This document shows positions 62,676 through 64,000 of a DNA stretch of 64,000 nt, piece by piece. A program made the translations under genes and the position numbers. The DNA is from SZUA-36 sp963801195 (GTDB taxonomy: Bacteria > Pseudomonadota > Gammaproteobacteria > Xanthomonadales > SZUA-36). Under the pieces are notes generated by a model, which was not told the DNA's origin, did not search any database, and saw nothing but the letters and a program-made list of their open reading frames with translations. The stretch spans positions 1,488,001-1,552,000 of the forward strand of contig CAWDDX010000007.1 in assembly GCA_963801195.1 (NCBI GenBank), given 5' to 3'. The first letter of the stretch is position 1. Each line of letters starts with the position of its first letter.

Positions 62676-64000
62676 AATCGATATTACAACTCTCAGGAAT
62701 GACCCTGGTCCTTCTGACCGCTTTTGCTTTGATGGACTACGCAAGCGCCAGCGATGATTTCGTGTTCTGGCCGGACGCGGATTACGACCCAGCCATTCCA
62801 GGCTTCGAAACTGTACTCGGCTACAAACCGGGTGAGAAGATTACCTGGCACGCGGACGCCATCCGCTATTTTGAAGCTCTCGCAGCGGCGGCACCGGACC
62901 GGATCACGGTCACGCCCTACGCAAAGAGCTGGGAGGGACGGACGCTTGTTTACGTGGTGGTGACATCAGCCGAAAACATGTTGCGTATCGATGCGATCAA
63001 GTCAAATATGCAGCGTTTGGCCGACCCGCGCAAGACCACGCGCAGCGAGGCCGAAGACATCATCAGGAATCAGCCGGCCGTGACCTGGCTGTCCTACGGG
63101 GTTCACGGCAACGAGATCTCATCCACCGAGGCGTCGATGTTGACGGCCTACCACCTGCTCGCCTCGCGTGGTGATCCGCGGGTGCCGGACATCATGCGCG
63201 ATACGGTGGTGGTCATTGACCCAATGCAGAACCCCGATGGCCGCGACAGGTTTATACATCAATTTGAGATTGCGGAAGGTCTGCTGCCGGACCCGGACAG
63301 AATTTCCGCCGAACACAATGAACCGTGGCCGGGCGGCAGGACCAACCACTACTTTTTCGACCTGAACCGGGACTGGTTCATCATGACTCAACCGGAAACC
63401 AGGGGCCGGGTCAGGATTTTGCAGGAATGGTATCCGGTCGCCTTCGTCGATGCGCACGAAATGGGTCCGGACAGCACATATTATTTTGCCCCGGAAGCGG
63501 TCCCGTATAACCCGCATTTGGCTGCCGACCAGCGTGCGAGCCTGGCGCTTTTTGGCAAGAACAACGCCCGCTGGTTCGACACTTTTGGTCTGGACTATTA
63601 CACACGGGAGGTATTTGACGCTTTTTACCCCGGTTACGGCGCCAGCTGGCCATCGTATTTCGGCAGCATTGCAATGACCTACGAACAGGCGTCTTCGCGC
63701 GGACTGGTCGTCCGGCAGTACGACGGCAATACGCTGGCCTACCCTTTCACCATTCGCAATCACTTCATAACCTCGTTGGGCACCGCGGAAATTTCGGCGG
63801 CGAACCGCGAGAAATTCCTGACCGATTTCTATAACTACCGGGTCAGCGCAATCGATGAAGGGAAAAGCGACGATATCCGTTCATACATACTCCCCAGGCA
63901 AGCGGACCAGGCAGGCGCCGACAAGTTGGCGGGCCTGCTGGCGATGCAAGGTGTTGAAGTCGCGCGTTCAGACGCGTCGTTCGGCGCCTGTGGCAAGACC
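62672..64000 (+). CDS. Secreted M14 family zinc carboxypeptidase, 3' end cut off
   Basis: At least 443 residues, open at the window edge; AGGGAGAG precedes the ATG. Signal peptide LQLSGMTLVLLTAFALM up to about YASA. M14 peptidase motifs: SYGVHGNEISSTEA near 147 gives the first zinc His and Glu, the arginine of DLNRDW near 234 fits substrate binding, and VDAHEMGPDSTYY near 266 gives the third His. MTYEQASSRG near 335 is the region of the catalytic Glu. It would cleave C-terminal residues or peptidoglycan-type peptides in the periplasm or outside. Translationally coupled to the YhhN gene. Confidence 0.9.
   Translation, partial: MKSILQLSGMTLVLLTAFALMDYASASDDFVFWPDADYDPAIPGFETVLGYKPGEKITWHADAIRYFEALAAAAPDRITVTPYAKSWEGRTLVYVVVTSAENMLRIDAIKSNMQRLADPRKTTRSEAEDIIRNQPAVTWLSYGVHGNEISSTEASMLTAYHLLASRGDPRVPDIMRDTVVVIDPMQNPDGRDRFIHQFEIAEGLLPDPDRISAEHNEPWPGGRTNHYFFDLNRDWFIMTQPETRGRVRILQEWYPVAFVDAHEMGPDSTYYFAPEAVPYNPHLAADQRASLALFGKNNARWFDTFGLDYYTREVFDAFYPGYGASWPSYFGSIAMTYEQASSRGLVVRQYDGNTLAYPFTIRNHFITSLGTAEISAANREKFLTDFYNYRVSAIDEGKSDDIRSYILPRQADQAGADKLAGLLAMQGVEVARSDASFGACGKT

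Overview
The window reads as chromosome of a GC-rich, Gram-negative proteobacterium, most likely a gammaproteobacterium. This rests on YceH, ArfB, RecQ, PepD, an Hsp20-Lon pair, an Rnf complex, a Ralstonia-type Hox hydrogenase, lipoproteins and signal peptides, and short palindromic REP/MITE-like repeats. No rRNA, tRNA, CRISPR array or prophage was recognised. The energy genes (two 2-oxoacid:ferredoxin oxidoreductases, a giant pyruvate:ferredoxin oxidoreductase, Rnf, NAD-linked NiFe hydrogenase) point to a facultative or anaerobic lifestyle with low-potential ferredoxin chemistry.

Layout. 1-1390: 5' part of a membrane-anchored metallophosphoesterase. 1477-10726: a Ycf46-type AAA+ ATPase diverges from a gene of about 2055 codons, which overlaps a GT87-like membrane protein gene. 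10899-17007: yceH, an SRD5A-like reductase, an NAD-dependent epimerase, recQ and pepD. 17093-20092: a sigma32-like promoter, hsp20 and lon. 20275-24044: arylsulfatase and a divergent AraC regulator. 24082-27504: ferritin-like protein plus a two-subunit 2-oxoacid:ferredoxin oxidoreductase, with a small Cys-rich protein gene divergent. 27531-31651: tandem repeats, MITE-like elements and a large secreted beta-propeller protein. 31652-35484: a decayed aminotransferase, a frameshifted HerA-type ATPase and an SDR. 35543-50990: an FNR-type promoter followed by korA-korB-unknown-rnfB-PFOR-rnfC-rnfD-rnfG-rnfE-rnfA-small Cys protein-apbE. 51031-53452: S58 peptidase and MgtC/DUF4010 protein. 54108-59197: hoxF-hoxU-hoxY-hoxH-hoxW, bracketed by repeats in inverted orientation. 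59692-64000: arfB, a truncated SGNH esterase, an SQR-like flavoprotein, YhhN and an M14 carboxypeptidase running off the end.

The most unusual item is the giant protein at 3225-9392. It joins an N-terminal membrane segment carrying HELGH, an enolase in circularly permuted order (catalytic barrel first, capping domain second, all catalytic positions I can align retained), a long helical region, and a pyruvate phosphate dikinase/PEP synthase-type ATP-grasp plus phosphohistidine swivel domain. It stops where the PEP/pyruvate-binding barrel would normally begin. I know of no described protein with this architecture.

How the parts may work together: 2-oxoacid oxidation (Kor, PFOR) would reduce ferredoxin, Rnf would pass the electrons to NAD while pumping ions, and Hox would exchange NADH electrons with protons/H2. 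The Rnf maturation needs (ApbE flavinylation, possibly an NqrM-like factor) sit in the same operon. These links are inferred from family knowledge and gene order.
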